Assembly: GCA_964461135.1 (NCBI GenBank) | Contig: CAYWTB010000022.1 | Span: 1 to 56,552, forward strand | Length of the DNA: 56,552 nt | DNA from: RQOF01 sp964461135 | GTDB taxonomy: Bacteria; Calditrichota; Calditrichia; RBG-13-44-9 | Direction of reading: 5' to 3' | Part shown: positions 35,708 to 45,311 of the stretch, piece after piece | Layout: the number at the start of each line of letters is the position of its first letter | How positions within the stretch are numbered: position 1 is the first letter of the stretch | The notes under the pieces: model-generated | What the model saw: only the letters and a program-made list of their open reading frames with translations | Told to the model about the DNA's origin: nothing | Database searches by the model: none | Translations under genes and position numbers: made by a program

Positions 35708-35764
35708 CCACGGAACTTCTGTAATGCCGCTTCATATAATGGTTGGTATAAAAAAATTCAAGGC

Positions 35765-35793
35765 TTGCGACATGTTCTAATCTTAATTAAATT
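35765..35793 (+). promoter_or_regulatory. Probable rpmE promoter
   Basis: TTGCGA (35765-35770), 17-bp spacer, TAAATT (35788-35793), 36 bp before the rpmE start codon. Position is good; hexamers are moderate matches. Confidence 0.4.
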
Positions 35794-35829
35794 TGTAAGC
35801 TTTGAAAGAAGAGAGGAAGGAAAATTATT

Positions 35830-36033
35830 GTGAAACAAGGTATACATCCGGATTACGAAATAGCTAAAGTTACCTGCGCCTGCGGGAATACATGGGAAAC
35901 CCGATCTACGGTTGAAAAACTGAATGTGGAAATTTGTTCGAACTGTCATCCGTTCTTTACCGGAAAACAGAAACTGGTGGATACGGCCGGACGTGTGGAA
36001 AAATTCCTTCGCAAGTATGGCGAACGCCGGTAG
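35830..36033 (+). CDS. rpmE: 50S ribosomal protein L31
   Basis: 67-aa zinc-containing L31. Cys16, Cys18, Cys36 and Cys39 (TCACG...ICSNCHPFFTGKQK) form the metal site, so this is the C+ paralogue. The C-terminal VDTAGRVEKFLRKYG is typical. The start is GTG behind a gaggaagg SD. It is followed by an intrinsic terminator, so it appears to be monocistronic, with its own promoter. Confidence 0.97.
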   Translation: MKQGIHPDYEIAKVTCACGNTWETRSTVEKLNVEICSNCHPFFTGKQKLVDTAGRVEKFLRKYGERR

Positions 36034-36055
36034 CTACACAAATTGACATTTGCAG

Positions 36056-36096
36056 AAAACGGAATGCCCCTGGAAGCGAAGCATTCCGTTTTTTAT
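36056..36096 (+). terminator. Intrinsic terminator after rpmE
   Basis: aaaacggaatgc (36056-36067) pairs with gcattccgtttt (36081-36092) around a 13-base loop, with a run of six Ts at the 3' side. It lies 23 bp after the stop codon. Confidence 0.88.
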
Positions 36097-36115
36097 TTAT
36101 CACAATAAATAAAAA

Positions 36116-37156
36116 ATGGTGATGATAATGGAAATAAATAAAGCCGAGATAAACAACGAAGAAAAAATTATGCCGGTAGGCGGACAGGCAGTTATCGAAG
36201 GAGTTATGATGCGTTCTCCGGAACGGATTGCCACCGCCGTACGGCGCGCAAACGGGCAGATTCAGCTTAAAATTCAGGAATATAAATCGTTGATCCAGCG
36301 ATATAAATGGCTGAATATTCCCATTGCGAGAGGTGCGGTTACCCTGATTGAAGTCATGATGCTGGGAATAAAACATCTGAATTATTCGGCGGATACGGCC
36401 ATGAAAGATGCGGAAGAACTTGACAGGACAAAGAAAAAAGAACGCAAGAAAAAGAAGGATAAGAAGAGTGGAATGAGTACATTTTCGACGGTAATGACAG
36501 TAAGTATCGCTATCCTCGTCGGTCTGGCCCTGTTTTTTGCTTTCCCCCTCTATGCCACCACTCACCTGTTCAACATTGAGAAAAATGCATTCGCCTTTAA
36601 TCTGGTTGCCGGCAGCATTCGCATCGTTCTTTTTCTGGGCTATATCTATCTCATATCTCTTTTAAAGGATGTGAAACGGCTTTTCCGTTACCACGGCGCC
36701 GAACACAAAACCATATATGCTTTTGAATCCGGCGAAGACCTGTCGGTGGAATCGGCACGGTCTTACACCACTCTTCACCCCCGCTGTGGAACCAGTTTTC
36801 TGGTGATGGTGATGATGGTCAGCCTGATTTTTTTCAGCTTTCTGGATGCCTTTATTATCCTCTATCACGGAAATATCACCCTGCTGATCCGCCTGGCAAC
36901 CCATCTGCCGCTGGTAACCCTGGTGGGAGGATTATCTTATGAGGCCATCAAAGCGTCAGTCAGGCGTGTATCCAATCCACTGGTTAAAATATTAATTGCG
37001 CCGGGGCTGGCTCTGCAGAAAATCACCACGCAGGAACCGGATGATAGCATGCTGGAAGTTGCCATTGTCGCCCTGAAGGCTGCCCGAGGTGAAGAATATG
37101 AACATCTTTTGAATAATAAAGAAGCTGCCATACAGGCTATGCCAGAATCGGCATAA
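36116..37156 (+). CDS. DUF1385 (YqhQ-like) membrane protein
   Basis: Up to 346 aa. MPVGGQAVIEGVMMRSPERIATAVR is the DUF1385 N-terminal signature. Membrane segments follow near 125-150, 165-185, 225-250 and 255-275, and FRYHGAEHKTIYAFESG and LHPRCGTSFLVMVMM are family motifs. A strongly basic stretch (KKKERKKKKDKKS) precedes the first helix. Family function is unknown; the gene commonly sits between rpmE and prfA, as here. Three in-frame ATGs (36116, 36122, 36128) could start it; the SD is poor for all. Confidence 0.88.
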   Translation: MVMIMEINKAEINNEEKIMPVGGQAVIEGVMMRSPERIATAVRRANGQIQLKIQEYKSLIQRYKWLNIPIARGAVTLIEVMMLGIKHLNYSADTAMKDAEELDRTKKKERKKKKDKKSGMSTFSTVMTVSIAILVGLALFFAFPLYATTHLFNIEKNAFAFNLVAGSIRIVLFLGYIYLISLLKDVKRLFRYHGAEHKTIYAFESGEDLSVESARSYTTLHPRCGTSFLVMVMMVSLIFFSFLDAFIILYHGNITLLIRLATHLPLVTLVGGLSYEAIKASVRRVSNPLVKILIAPGLALQKITTQEPDDSMLEVAIVALKAARGEEYEHLLNNKEAAIQAMPESA

Positions 37157-37186
37157 ACTCAACGCCAGGAAAGTAAAACAGTAGCT

Positions 37187-38263
37187 ATGATGGAAAAACT
37201 TAAGAAATATCTGAAAAGATATAATGAGATCAGTGAAGAAATGGGCAAAACCGAGGTGGTAAAAAATCATGAGGTTTACTCAAAACTGGCAAAAGAATAT
37301 GCTGATCTCGAGCCCATCGTGAAAAAAGCCCGGAACTATGAGAAAGCGATCTCTCAGCTGCAGGATACCCGTAATATGCTAAACAACGAGAACGATGAAG
37401 AGCTTCATGAACTGGCACACGAGGAGTATGAAAAGCTGGAAGCCGAAGTGGAAAAGCTGGAAAAAGAAATTCGCATCCTAATTACCCCACCGGATCCCAA
37501 CGACAGTAAAAATGTGGTTATGGAGATCCGCGCAGGTACGGGCGGGGATGAAGCCGCTATTTTCGCCGGAGATCTTTTCCGGATGTATCAGAAATATTGC
37601 GAAGAAAACGGCTGGAAGATTGAACTGTTGAATGCCAATTATGCTGAGCGTGGAGGATTTAAGGAAGTTATATTTTCTATTACCGGACGGAATGTATATG
37701 GACGTCTGAAATTTGAAAGCGGTGTTCACCGGGTGCAGCGTGTACCGGAAACCGAAACCCAGGGCCGAATTCACACATCAGCCGCATCAGTGGTGGTACT
37801 GCCGGAAGCCGAAGATGTGGAAATTGAAATTGATCCCAACGATTTAAGAATTGATGTTTTCAGGGCTTCAGGACACGGCGGCCAGCATGTCAATACCACG
37901 GATTCGGCGGTGAGAATCGTTCATGTTCCGACGGGCATAATGGCTACCTGCCAGGACGAGAAATCCCAGTATAAGAACAAGGCAAAAGCCATGAAAGTAC
38001 TGAAAGCCCGGTTATACGATCTGGAGTTGCGTAAACATCAGGAACAGATTACCACCCAGCGCCGCTCCATGATCCGCAGCGGAGACCGCAGTGAAAAAAT
38101 ACGGACCTATAATTACCCGCAAAGCCGGGTGACAGATCACCGAATTCCGCTTACGCTGTACCGTTTGGCAGATATCATGGGAGGGGATCTGGATATGCTT
38201 ATCGATCCACTCCTGCTGGTAGAACATGAGGAAGAGACAAAAGCAGAACTGGAAACCGCCTGA
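37187..38263 (+). CDS. prfA: Peptide chain release factor 1
   Basis: 358-aa RF1 releasing peptides at UAA/UAG. The coiled N-terminal domain is followed by EIRAGTGGDEAAIFAGDLFRMY, HRVQRVPETETQGRIHTSAASV (RF1-type recognition region), the catalytic GGQ in ASGHGGQHVNTTDSAVRI and the RSGDRSEKIRTYNYPQSRVTDHRI segment. Length is normal. The Gln of GGQ is the substrate of the PrmC encoded 92 bp downstream. A second ATG directly follows the first. Confidence 0.97.
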   Translation: MMEKLKKYLKRYNEISEEMGKTEVVKNHEVYSKLAKEYADLEPIVKKARNYEKAISQLQDTRNMLNNENDEELHELAHEEYEKLEAEVEKLEKEIRILITPPDPNDSKNVVMEIRAGTGGDEAAIFAGDLFRMYQKYCEENGWKIELLNANYAERGGFKEVIFSITGRNVYGRLKFESGVHRVQRVPETETQGRIHTSAASVVVLPEAEDVEIEIDPNDLRIDVFRASGHGGQHVNTTDSAVRIVHVPTGIMATCQDEKSQYKNKAKAMKVLKARLYDLELRKHQEQITTQRRSMIRSGDRSEKIRTYNYPQSRVTDHRIPLTLYRLADIMGGDLDMLIDPLLLVEHEEETKAELETA

Positions 38264-38355
38264 ATCGTTTGTTTTTGATCAGAGGGTTACCAATAAAACA
38301 TTATTATGACAACAGCAGGCTATAGCGATATAGGAGATGGTTTACTAACTGATTC

Positions 38356-39219
38356 ATGCAGGAGATCTGGACCATACAAAAAGTTTTAAACTGGACGGTG
38401 GACTATTTTCAAAACCGGCAGGTCCCGGATGCCCGGCTCAGCGCCGAGCTTCTATTATCCAGGGTTCTTAACCTCAGACGTCTGGATTTATACCTGCAGT
38501 TTGAGCGCATTTTAACTCCCCCTGAACTTACCCACTTCAGAGAATTTATTCAGAGACGGACAAAATATGAACCTGTTCAATACATTTTGGGTGAACAGGA
38601 TTTCATGGGTCTTACCTTTATGGTAACACCGGATGTATTGATTCCCCGCCCGGAGACGGAACTGCTGGTGGAAGCTGTGCTGAACGAAATCCAATCCCGA
38701 AAAGCACACAATTTAAGCATACTGGACGTGGGAACCGGAAGTGGTGCCATAGGCATAAGCCTGGCTCATTTCTGCAGGGAATGCAAGGTAACGGCGAACG
38801 ATAAAAGCAATCCCGCACTGAAACTGGCTCGTAAAAATTCCGATAATTTAGGAACAGATAATGTGACGTTTGTTCTTGGCGAAGCGACTGCCTTACCTTC
38901 ACTCCTCAGCAATAAATTTCATATTATTGTCAGCAATCCACCTTATGTGGCGGATGACCAGTACAGGAAGCTTAATCCGCAAATCAGGAAGTACGAGCCG
39001 CGGGAAGCACTCCTGGGAGGCAGGGATGGATTGGATTTCTACCGCTCCTTTATTCCCCTAATACCGGATTTATTGCAGTCCGGTGGCACCGTTTTCATGG
39101 AAATAGGCTATGATCAGAAGGATAAAATCAGTGAAATGTTTTCTGATCTGCCTGCTCAAAAAATAGAATTTATTCAGGATTATCAGAAAATTGACCGAAT
39201 AGTGAAAGCAATTATATGA
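38356..39219 (+). CDS. prmC: Release factor glutamine methyltransferase
   Basis: 287-aa SAM-dependent enzyme methylating the GGQ glutamine of release factors. An N-terminal helical domain (LSAELLLSRVLNLRRLDLYL; YILGEQDFMG) precedes the methyltransferase with LIPRPETELLVE, ILDVGTGSGAIGISLAHFC and the substrate-binding SNPPYV motif. It is adjacent to prfA, and its stop overlaps the rnr start (ATGA). The SD is weak, but the N-terminus aligns to the family. Confidence 0.95.
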   Translation: MQEIWTIQKVLNWTVDYFQNRQVPDARLSAELLLSRVLNLRRLDLYLQFERILTPPELTHFREFIQRRTKYEPVQYILGEQDFMGLTFMVTPDVLIPRPETELLVEAVLNEIQSRKAHNLSILDVGTGSGAIGISLAHFCRECKVTANDKSNPALKLARKNSDNLGTDNVTFVLGEATALPSLLSNKFHIIVSNPPYVADDQYRKLNPQIRKYEPREALLGGRDGLDFYRSFIPLIPDLLQSGGTVFMEIGYDQKDKISEMFSDLPAQKIEFIQDYQKIDRIVKAII

Positions 39220-41354
39220 ACAAAAAGAAAGAAATCAGAAATAAATATGAACAGGATATAGTGGAATTTCTGCACAGCAAGAAAGCCAAAAGCTTGAGTA
39301 TGAAGGAAATTTCTCATGCCCTGGCTATCAAGAAAAACACATATCATCTCCTCCGGAATGCCCTCACCACTTTGGAAAAACAGGGAAAGATAATCAAACT
39401 CAAAAACAGGCGTTACATGTTACCCACCGCCCTGCAGCGGATTAAAGGCACTATACAGATAACCCGGAAAGGATTTGGCTTCGTGACCGATGAGAGGAGC
39501 GAAGAAGAAATTTTTATCCCCGCTCAGCACCTTAATACCGCGCTTGACAGGGACCTGGTGGAGGTGCAACTGTTTGCAGTCTCCCGGGGCAAAAGGAAGG
39601 AAGGACAAATCACCGCCGTTCTGGAAAGGGCCCACAAAACCTTTGTAGGCACCTACCACCGCAGTGAATATTATGGTTTTGTAGTTGCCGATAATCCCCG
39701 TGTATACCGAGATTTTTATATCCAGCCGCAAAATGATCTGGATGCAAAACAGGGCCAGAAAGTTGTGGTGGAGTTCCTGAAGTGGAGTGGATCCAGCCTG
39801 AATCCCGAAGGGAAAATTATAGAAATCCTGGGGTATCCCGATGAACCGGGAGTGGATATTGTCAGCCTGATCAAGGGACATGAATTACCTCTGGGTTTTT
39901 CCAGAAAGGTGGAAGACGCCGCCCGCAGCATTGAGCTTACCCTTACGCAGGATATAGTGTCACAGCGTCTGGATTTGAGAAAAGAGATGATTTTTACCGT
40001 CGATCCGGTAGATGCAAAGGACTTCGATGATGCCGTTTCACTTAAAAAAATAAAAAACGGAAATTATCAGTTGGGTGTGCACATTGCGGATGTCAGTTTT
40101 TTTGTGGAAGAAGGCTCCATTATCGATAAAGAAGCGCTCAGACGCGGTACCAGCATATATCTGGTAGATCGCGTCATACCCATGCTGCCGGAACATCTCT
40201 CCAACGAACTGTGCAGCCTGCAGCCCCATAAACCGAAACTGACTTTTAGCTGCATAATGGAAATAGAACGGACCGGAAAGCTCATAAATTATCAGATAGA
40301 GCCTTCCATCATAGAGAGTAAGCGCCGCTTTTCTTACGAAGAAGTGCAGAACCTTATTGATGATGCCAATTCACGGGATTCTTTTGCAGAAATCCTGCGT
40401 GAAATGCGGGACTTCAGCCGGACTTTACGGTCAATCCGCAGCGAGCAGGGGAGCATCGATTTCGAAACTCCGGAAGTCAGATTTGTGCTGGATGCCAGAG
40501 GGAAACCGGTGGAAATAATCCCCGTCAAGATACTACAAAGCCATCAACTCATCGAAGAATTTATGCTGATGGCCAACAAAACCGTGGCTAGGCATATTCA
40601 GAATATTTCACCCAAAGGGCAAACACTGCCTTTTATTTATCGTGTTCATGACCGACCTGACAGTGATAAAATTTCCAATTTCGAGACTTTCCTGAATGCC
40701 ATGGGTTTCCGGGTCCGGATACCACGCAATGTCACACCCAGACAGTTTCAGGAAGTAATGAATAAGGTTCTGGGGACAAAGGACGATGTGCTGATCAAGG
40801 AGGTGGCCTTACGTACCATGATGAAGGCCAATTATTCTCCGGTCAATGTGGGTCATTTCGGGCTGGCATTTTCTGACTACACGCATTTCACCTCCCCCAT
40901 CCGGCGTTATCCGGATCTCAGCGTTCACCGACTTCTGAAAGAATATAAACCGGCGATCGACCTCAAACAGATCAAACACCTGAAGCCCTATCTGAAAAAA
41001 ATCAGCGAAATCAGTTCGGAACGTGAAAGAGCAGCCCTGGATGCCGAGCGCGAAAGCATTAAAATAAAGCAGGTGGAATGGATTGCAGATTACGTGGGCC
41101 GCACCTTTAGCGGATTGATCTCCGGTGTTACCGCCTACGGAGTATTTGTCCAAATAATTCCCTACCTCATAGAGGGTTTTATCCGTATTGAGAACCTGGA
41201 AGATGACTACTATATCTTCGATGAGAAAACATATTCCATGACCGGCAAGGGAACCGGCAGAGTTTTCCGGCTGGGAGATGAAATTGCCATACAGGTAAAA
41301 AATGTAAACCGGGAAATCAACCAGGTCGATTTTATCCTGGCCGAAACCGATTAG
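39216..41354 (+). CDS. rnr: Ribonuclease R
   Basis: 712-aa 3'-5' exoribonuclease. An N-terminal winged-helix domain (~15-70, SLSMKEISHALAIKKNTYHL) is followed by cold-shock domains (GTIQITRKGFGFVTDE), the RNB catalytic domain with its acidic cluster TVDPVDAKDFDDAVSL and HIADVSFFVEEGS, then ALRTMMKANYSPVNVGHFGLAFSDYTHFTSPIRRYPDL. A C-terminal S1 domain (RTFSGLISGVTAYGVFVQI) follows. It has no long basic tail. Translation is coupled to prmC by the ATGA overlap. Confidence 0.96.
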   Translation: MNKKKEIRNKYEQDIVEFLHSKKAKSLSMKEISHALAIKKNTYHLLRNALTTLEKQGKIIKLKNRRYMLPTALQRIKGTIQITRKGFGFVTDERSEEEIFIPAQHLNTALDRDLVEVQLFAVSRGKRKEGQITAVLERAHKTFVGTYHRSEYYGFVVADNPRVYRDFYIQPQNDLDAKQGQKVVVEFLKWSGSSLNPEGKIIEILGYPDEPGVDIVSLIKGHELPLGFSRKVEDAARSIELTLTQDIVSQRLDLRKEMIFTVDPVDAKDFDDAVSLKKIKNGNYQLGVHIADVSFFVEEGSIIDKEALRRGTSIYLVDRVIPMLPEHLSNELCSLQPHKPKLTFSCIMEIERTGKLINYQIEPSIIESKRRFSYEEVQNLIDDANSRDSFAEILREMRDFSRTLRSIRSEQGSIDFETPEVRFVLDARGKPVEIIPVKILQSHQLIEEFMLMANKTVARHIQNISPKGQTLPFIYRVHDRPDSDKISNFETFLNAMGFRVRIPRNVTPRQFQEVMNKVLGTKDDVLIKEVALRTMMKANYSPVNVGHFGLAFSDYTHFTSPIRRYPDLSVHRLLKEYKPAIDLKQIKHLKPYLKKISEISSERERAALDAERESIKIKQVEWIADYVGRTFSGLISGVTAYGVFVQIIPYLIEGFIRIENLEDDYYIFDEKTYSMTGKGTGRVFRLGDEIAIQVKNVNREINQVDFILAETD

Positions 41355-41501
41355 ATTACGGCACATGGCAGTTGTTTTTCCTAACATTCAGAGATAACAA
41401 TCCTGGCAGGAATTGCTAACCTCCTGATGAGAATTCCTATCTAAGCGGCTTAAATCAGGCCGGATTTATTAACCTGTGTTGCTATTTTGTCCATTTGAAT
41501 A

Positions 41502-41531
41502 TTAACTTTCCCCAAAATTAAACCGTATAAT
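41502..41531 (+). promoter_or_regulatory. Possible lptD promoter
   Basis: A perfect TATAAT at 41526-41531 with TTAACT 18 bp upstream (41502-41507), about 48 bp before the lptD start. It lies in the 225-bp spacer after rnr. Confidence 0.4.
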
Positions 41532-41579
41532 AAATTGGATTGATTTTTTCACGGTTTATTTTTAAACGGAAAGACTATT

Positions 41580-44132
41580 TTGGATTCATCCAAACAAATT
41601 TCGCTTCCCCTGATAGTAATATGTCTGCTCAGCGGGATTTCAGTGTCTCATTCTCAGGATACCACCCTGGTAAAAGCAGATACCTCCGGCAACTCAACGG
41701 TTTCTGATTCACTTAGCGTGCAGAAGGAAGAAAAAAAATCCGAAATTGAAGGACCGGTTAAGTACTGGGCTGATGAGATAACGTTTTCCGTGGATGGTAA
41801 AAAATCATACCTGCAGGGTCATGTTAAAATTGAATACCAGAATATGGAGCTGGAGGCAGGCCGGGTAATGATTAACTGGGAAGAAAACATTATGCGGGCC
41901 ACTGGTATCGTGGACAGCACAGACTCCCTGGGAAATCCAATCTACAAAGAAGAACCGGTCTTCAAAGAACGCGGAAGTGAACCTATCTATGGAACCCGGC
42001 TGGAATATGATTTTAAAAATCAAAGAGGAAAAGTATTCAGCGGACAGACGGCCATGCCACCGGGTTACTATGAAGGGGAAGAAATCAAGAAAATAGGAAA
42101 AAAAACACTGCTGGTAAAAGACGGATATTTTACCAGTTGTGACAGTACCGAACATCCCCATACTTATTTTAAAAGTTACCAGATGCGGATAATTACCGGA
42201 AAGCGGGCAGTGGCCAAACCGATTATCATGTATATCGAAGATGTTCCGGTGGCGGCAATTCCTTTTGGCGTATTTCCCATGGAACGGGGACGGCGATCAG
42301 GCATCATCATCCCCAAGTTTAACACTTCCAGTTACGGTGGGAATTCTCTGCGGGATTTTGGTTATTACTGGGCAGCCTCCCAGTACTGGGATGCCACCCT
42401 GTTGCTAAATTTCTTTGAGAGGACCGGTATTGCATACGAAGGCCAGCTGCGTTATGCCAAGCGCTACAGTTTAAACGGAAATGTTCAGGGCCGATATGCT
42501 CCCAAGGATGTAACCACCGGCCGAAAAACACAGCGCTGGAGTCTGAATTTTTCTCATAACCAGACCATTAATGAGACCACCAGTTTGGGTGCCAGAGGTT
42601 CTTTCCAGAGCGATAAATCCTTTGTGCGAGATTATTCTCAGAATCTGAACGACCGATTGAATCAGATTCTGACCACTGATGCGTCCCTGTCCAAACGGTG
42701 GCCGACCTCAAAAAATTCGTTGAATGCCAGCGCCAGCCGCACCGAGAACCTGCAATCCGGCGATATTGACTATACCCTGCCCCGATTGTCTTTCAGCCAT
42801 ACCCAATCAAATATTTTTCCCTACAGCACCACAGCGAATGTGGAACGAAAATGGTATCACGATCTGAGTTATTCCTACAACAGTAATTTTGTTTCCCGTG
42901 GATTTAAAAGATTCCAGTCGGCGGACAGCACCTATCTGACAGACCACTCCACCGGCTGGCAACACAATGGAGGTTTATTTTTTAACAGTAAAATCTTCAA
43001 ATATTTTAAGTACAATCAGACCGTCAGATTTGAAGAACTGTGGGTTCCACGTTATCTGGATTACACCTTTGTTGATTCATTGAATACGGCGGTGGCAGAT
43101 ACGGTAGAAGGATTTCGGGCACGCCACACATTTTCTACCAGCATTGGAGCTGCCACAACCATATATGGCCTGTTCGAAATTCCTTTTCTGCCGGTCCGGG
43201 TTATCCGCCACAAAATGGATCCCAGCATCAGTTTCTCTTTCAGCCCGGACTTCACTGATCCCGGATTTGGTTACGTTCAAAGTTTTAAAGATACCACCGG
43301 CCGGAACCGCAAATTTGACCGCTTCTCAGCCAATCCCTATGGAGGAACCTCATCCAGTGAAGCACGCAGCATGAATATCTCAGTAGCAAACCTTTTCCAG
43401 GGTAAAATCATCCGGGACGGCGAGGAAAAAAAAATTGATCTGTTCACCATGAATTTAAATACAGGTTACAACTTTCTGGCAGACAGTTTAAAATGGAGGA
43501 ATCTGAGTACCAGTTTACGGGCCAGTGCCTCCCGCAATCTGGATTTTAATGTAAGCTTCTTGCACAGCTTCTACAAGCCCAATCGTGATGGCCGGGGTTT
43601 CAGAAATGAATATGTGTGGGAGAACGGATTCGGGCTACCACGCCTGTTGAATGTACAGTTGAATTCCCGCGTGCACATTGCACCGCCTCCTCCCCGGGAA
43701 AATAAGGAAACTGGGGAAGACACCACTCAGGTGGCGGACAGCCTGTCTATGACACAAATTGGAACCGATCCCATCACTCAGGAATTGAGGGATTTTAAAC
43801 TACCCTGGGATTTAACAGCCAATTTTACTTATTCCTATAACAAGAGTAATGTGAACAACATTCAGAAAAGACTGGATATGAACCTGGCTGCCCGACTGGA
43901 AATTACCAAAAATTGGCGGATCCAGTATTCCGCCAATTTTAATCTCATGGAGCGAACTATAAATTATCAGAGCTTCAATATCTACCGGGATCTGCATTGC
44001 TGGGAGATGTCATTTTCCTGGGGACCCAATCCGCAGGGTTATAGCTTCTTCTCTTTCGAGATCCATCTTAAGGAACCCGCCCTGCGTGATCTGAAACTGA
44101 CCAAGAGCTCCGGAGGATCCAAAGTGTATTAA
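41580..44132 (+). CDS. lptD: LPS-assembly protein LptD-like (OstA/organic solvent tolerance family)
   Basis: 850 aa. TTG start at 41580; the first ~25 residues are signal-peptide-like (ISLPLIVICLLSGISVSHSQ). Residues ~55-200 form the LptA/OstA beta-jellyroll (VKYWADEITFSVDGKKSYLQ; GHVKIEYQNMELEAGRVMIN; DGYFTSCDSTEHPHTYFKS), then the barrel with IPFGVFPMERGRRSGIIIPKF and many aromatic strands. LptD inserts LPS into the outer leaflet, so the organism should have a true outer membrane. A Pro/Glu-rich insert lies near residue 700 (APPPPRENKETGEDTTQ). No alternative ATG upstream in frame was found; the SD is weak (cggaaag). Confidence 0.88.
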   Translation: MDSSKQISLPLIVICLLSGISVSHSQDTTLVKADTSGNSTVSDSLSVQKEEKKSEIEGPVKYWADEITFSVDGKKSYLQGHVKIEYQNMELEAGRVMINWEENIMRATGIVDSTDSLGNPIYKEEPVFKERGSEPIYGTRLEYDFKNQRGKVFSGQTAMPPGYYEGEEIKKIGKKTLLVKDGYFTSCDSTEHPHTYFKSYQMRIITGKRAVAKPIIMYIEDVPVAAIPFGVFPMERGRRSGIIIPKFNTSSYGGNSLRDFGYYWAASQYWDATLLLNFFERTGIAYEGQLRYAKRYSLNGNVQGRYAPKDVTTGRKTQRWSLNFSHNQTINETTSLGARGSFQSDKSFVRDYSQNLNDRLNQILTTDASLSKRWPTSKNSLNASASRTENLQSGDIDYTLPRLSFSHTQSNIFPYSTTANVERKWYHDLSYSYNSNFVSRGFKRFQSADSTYLTDHSTGWQHNGGLFFNSKIFKYFKYNQTVRFEELWVPRYLDYTFVDSLNTAVADTVEGFRARHTFSTSIGAATTIYGLFEIPFLPVRVIRHKMDPSISFSFSPDFTDPGFGYVQSFKDTTGRNRKFDRFSANPYGGTSSSEARSMNISVANLFQGKIIRDGEEKKIDLFTMNLNTGYNFLADSLKWRNLSTSLRASASRNLDFNVSFLHSFYKPNRDGRGFRNEYVWENGFGLPRLLNVQLNSRVHIAPPPPRENKETGEDTTQVADSLSMTQIGTDPITQELRDFKLPWDLTANFTYSYNKSNVNNIQKRLDMNLAARLEITKNWRIQYSANFNLMERTINYQSFNIYRDLHCWEMSFSWGPNPQGYSFFSFEIHLKEPALRDLKLTKSSGGSKVY

Positions 44133-44392
44133 ATATCTGAATTCTAATCCGCACATCCTCCTTCCCCGTATAGAACTTAATTCCAGGCTGGCTGTTCCAA
44201 AGGAAATCAATTTACCATTAAAACACAGAAACGGGAAGAGATTGAAAATTCAAAAGATATCATAATAATTTGTGGGGCAGGCTAAAGGACAGAGCCTTTC
44301 TTCAATACTTACACCTCACAATTATACCTTGTTCAGGTAAATTCATGATCTTTCTGGCCGTAAAGTGTTTCTCTATAGGAAGCTTCTCCGGA

Positions 44393-45235
44393 TTATAATT
44401 GTGAAAGGTACTGGCGCATTTCATCTACCATACGCGCACTATGAGTCAATTTATTAGTTTCCAGATCGATATAGGTAGCATTTTTCATCATGGAAACCAT
44501 CTTCTTCAGATTCTGCGGTTCATGCAAGGTATCTCTGGAAGCACCGACAATTAAGGCCGGGTAATTGATACCTTCCAGTAACTGCCACACTTCATACCTG
44601 GACAGAGCGATCACCGCTTTTTTTAATTTCCAGGGATCCGCGGCATCCAGAGCATTACAATATTTAAGGTACTGGTCATAATCACTTTTGATGTCCAGAC
44701 GGAAGTTTCTCAAATACCATTTAACCAGGGGCTTGATAATTGTGTATAAAGCCGGTGGAAATATTCTGATCAGCAGCTTTCCCATCCCGGGAACCCGGAA
44801 CACAGCATTGGGTCCGATAAGCACCAGGCATCGGGGACTTTGTTTAAGAAACCGGCAGCAATCAAGAACAGCCGTGGCACCGAGCGAACTGCCAAATAAA
44901 ATATAAGTGTCGCTTTTGAGCCTTAAATATGAAACAAGACTGACAATATCCTTCCCGATCTCTTCCACACTATACTGAGCTTCATCATCCACCTGAGATG
45001 AAATTTTTTCGCGGGTTTCCAGGTAATAAATTTTAAAATCCCTGGTCATCTGCCGCAGCACATTTTTCCACGCAGATATTAAGGAAATCCAGCCGGCAAC
45101 AAAAACCACCTGTGAATTTCCCCTGTCAACCGGCGGTGTAAAAGTAATCACCCGCAGTGAAACCTTTTCCGAGACCCGGATCATCTCCTCTCTACAGGCT
45201 GCATCCGGAGCACAATATTCAGATAAATTCTCCAT
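44393..45235 (-). CDS. Alpha/beta hydrolase
   Basis: 280 aa. The fold is indicated by VVFVAGWISLISAWKNVLRQ (oxyanion region), the nucleophile elbow LFGSSLGATAVLD, a later Asp in VGASRDTLHEP and a C-terminal His in NKLTHSARMVDEM, giving a plausible Ser-Asp-His triad. No signal peptide; cytosolic. Substrate unknown. It is 76 bp downstream of the FGGY kinase on the same strand, so possibly co-transcribed. It converges with lptD across a 260-bp spacer that shows no clear terminator. Confidence 0.8.
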   Translation of the reverse strand: MENLSEYCAPDAACREEMIRVSEKVSLRVITFTPPVDRGNSQVVFVAGWISLISAWKNVLRQMTRDFKIYYLETREKISSQVDDEAQYSVEEIGKDIVSLVSYLRLKSDTYILFGSSLGATAVLDCCRFLKQSPRCLVLIGPNAVFRVPGMGKLLIRIFPPALYTIIKPLVKWYLRNFRLDIKSDYDQYLKYCNALDAADPWKLKKAVIALSRYEVWQLLEGINYPALIVGASRDTLHEPQNLKKMVSMMKNATYIDLETNKLTHSARMVDEMRQYLSQL

Positions 45236-45311
45236 ATACTATTTTCTTTGCAATGTTACTTATTAGTATGATGAACTCATTGAAGTAAAATTGTCTTCTT
45301 ATTATCCAAAT

